Origin: Shewanella psychrophila | GTDB lineage: Bacteria; Pseudomonadota; Gammaproteobacteria; Enterobacterales; Shewanellaceae | Direction of reading: 5' to 3' | Assembly (NCBI RefSeq): GCF_002005305.1 | Contig: NZ_CP014782.1 | Location: 496,001-560,000, forward strand | Length of the DNA stretch: 64,000 nt | Notes under the pieces: model-generated | Told to the model about the DNA's origin: nothing | What the model saw: the letters and a program-made list of their open reading frames with translations, nothing else | The model's database searches: none | In this document: positions 63,501 through 64,000 of the stretch, piece after piece | Layout: the number at the start of each line of letters is the position of its first letter | Numbering within the stretch: the stretch's first letter is position 1 | Translations under genes and position numbers: made by a program

Positions 63501-63895
63501 CTATCGCACCAGGCGCCGATTTTGGTGGCACCATTAAGTATTATATACCTGTGTCTATGCCATCTAACTTTACCGTCACGTTCGGTGGGATCACCTATGA
63601 TTTTGGCCAAGGTGGTGAAACTGTGCCTGATGAATGTGAGTTAGATCCTACCGCGCCAGGTTGTGGTGATACCACGCCACCAACAACTGACTCATGTAGC
63701 GATGCCAATATCGATCCCTCTGTTATTCCGGCTTATCCTAACTTCCCTCAGACTGACTGGGCGGGTAATCCCAGTCACGCTTCAGGTGGGGACAGGATGA
63801 AAGATGAGACGGCCGTGTTTGTTGCGCTTTGGTGGACCAATGCCAAGCCGAGTACCTCGAGCGGCGATTGGGACTTTGTTTGTAACTTTAACTAA
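60506..63895 (+). CDS. Secreted multidomain GH18 chitinase
   Basis: The start giving MSNNTAYFGRRHR is chosen because AGGA lies eight bases upstream; a longer frame starts 19 codons earlier. The 1129-residue product has a signal peptide (to AYA, about residue 33) and a CBM5/12 chitin-binding domain (about 36-90). Three Ig/PKD-like repeats (about 95-370) and a GH18 catalytic domain (about 395-880) follow, with acid E558 in DGADIDYEYA. A cellulose/chitin-binding-like module comes next, then a Pro/Thr linker and a second CBM5/12. It degrades chitin outside the cell. Confidence 0.9.
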   Translation: MSNNTAYFGRRHRLALIISTSLLSQAVVSQAYAVDCQEVAPWLADTVYASTTQVTQQNSLYQNKWWTTNESPVDAGEWGVWETLGQCDGALNQAPTVSILAPQADSTINLHDEVVLNAEAADSDGTVDSLVWTVNDIVVTSPWSADLQGAVVLKAIATDDDGASTEQLVNITVVNSQNLSPVTTITSPTNDSAVKFGDSVLVTANASDPDVGDSISKVELLVDGTLVSTDTSAPYEFSWVTTSTGGHSLQSRAFDAQNDSAVSEVVNINVTAANQLPSVQLSAPTANFTLAVNGELAVSADAQDSDGEIASVSFFANGVLIETDTIAPYSTRYSAVQAGDLSISAEATDNLGATTLSGAVIGYVGDRPTSHEACRPDGLEGDSVYCDIYDEQGREKMGADHARRVIGYFTSWRNGTNGQPSYLVNDIPWDKITHINYAFAHVNSDNKVSVGNPNSLENPATGMTWDGVVGAEMDPEFSYKGHFNLLNKYKKQHPQVKTLISIGGWAETGGYFDDTGNRVASGGFYEMTKTQAGINTFADSVVEFLQTYGFDGADIDYEYATSMAKSGNPDDFAIADPLRATLFGQYDLLMKTLREKLDTAGKQDNKHYMLTVAAPASGYLLRGMEAYQMTRFLDYVNIMSYDLHGAWNDFVGHNAALYDTGEDAELAFWDVYSTAQYGGIGYLNTDWAYHYFRGAMPAGRINIGLPYYTRGWQGVTGGSNGLWGKAALPDQASCPSGTGEGDNNCGYGAQGIDNLWHDLDKDGNEMFAGSNPMWHAKNLEQGITGSYLASYGLDPANDPADKLTGTYERHYDNVAQSSWLWNPSKQVYLSTEDEQVMNTKVQYVVDQGIGGVMFWELAGDFDWYPERNSGQGEYFIGETMTTIAYDKFASATPYGNSVSNSPALANALALSASLSGYKVGDSNYPITPTLTITNNSQSTIPGGAVFEFDISTSTSSQISDQSGMNLAVVTDGSNAASGNVGGLENDFHRISFTLPSYKSIAPGADFGGTIKYYIPVSMPSNFTVTFGGITYDFGQGGETVPDECELDPTAPGCGDTTPPTTDSCSDANIDPSVIPAYPNFPQTDWAGNPSHASGGDRMKDETAVFVALWWTNAKPSTSSGDWDFVCNFN

Positions 63896-64000
63896 GGGTG
63901 AACTCAGTTATTACCTACGTAAGACATTAATTGCATGAGTAATTAACTGAAAAGTTCAATTAAATAATTGATTGGCTAAGCCTATATTTGAGCGGGCCAG

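Overview
This window reads as chromosomal DNA from a marine gammaproteobacterium, most likely Shewanella. The basis is family recognition: a DUF2986 protein, a MotY/RNase T pair, ybgC-tolQRAB-pal-cpoB followed by tRNA-Lys genes, a DcaP-type porin, an acs gene divergent from a CrbS-type sensor kinase, and a GH18 chitinase. No database was searched, so the genus is an inference. I see no prophage, integrase, transposase or CRISPR array. Nearly all of it looks like ordinary core and metabolic sequence.

Layout. 0-16 kb: the tail of a zinc-ribbon gene whose 3' end is tandemly repeated, a MATE exporter, small envelope or hypothetical genes, a large DUF748 (AsmA-like) protein, a 2Fe-2S flavoprotein reductase, two VOC proteins, a GNAT enzyme, a DUF445 protein, a CHMI-like isomerase, a solute-binding protein, asnB, an M28 peptidase and a NagD-like phosphatase. 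16-30 kb: a gluconate system (gntT and gntK, divergent around a double GntR operator) is separated from its probable repressor gntR by a universal stress gene, a nine-gene Mrp-type cation/proton antiporter operon and a RecX-like gene. 30-39.5 kb: purMN, upp, a NhaC-type transporter, a 2-Cys peroxiredoxin, rnt, motY, a strong candidate small RNA on the minus strand, and a prolyl oligopeptidase lipoprotein. 39.6-44.8 kb: the Tol-Pal envelope operon. 45-47.2 kb: an unusual tandem array of six identical tRNA-Lys(UUU) genes interleaved with tRNA-like pseudo-copies. 47.4-64 kb: a DcaP porin, grxA, radD, then an acetate-switch cluster (acs, crbS, crbR) enclosing a fumarylacetoacetase-family gene and a PuuB-like oxidase, a YciA-type thioesterase, and a secreted multidomain chitinase.

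How the parts fit together. The two-operator gluconate regulon is visible directly: the same GTTAC-N2-GTAAC site occurs twice between gntT and gntK and once in front of gntR. CrbS (transporter-like sensor kinase) and CrbR (LuxR-type regulator) are known in related bacteria to switch on acs, and a shared palindrome lies upstream of both acs and crbR. The Mrp operon has the gene order E-F-G-(A'/B)-C-D and then two more D-like subunits, resembling the layout of archaeal Mbh/Mrp modules more than the Bacillus mrpA-G order. Its B-like gene lacks a conventional start codon at the ribosome-binding site.

The observations most worth following are the tRNA-Lys/pseudo-tRNA array, the candidate sRNA with a C/U-rich anti-Shine-Dalgarno segment, the variant antiporter operon, and the paired regulatory motifs.
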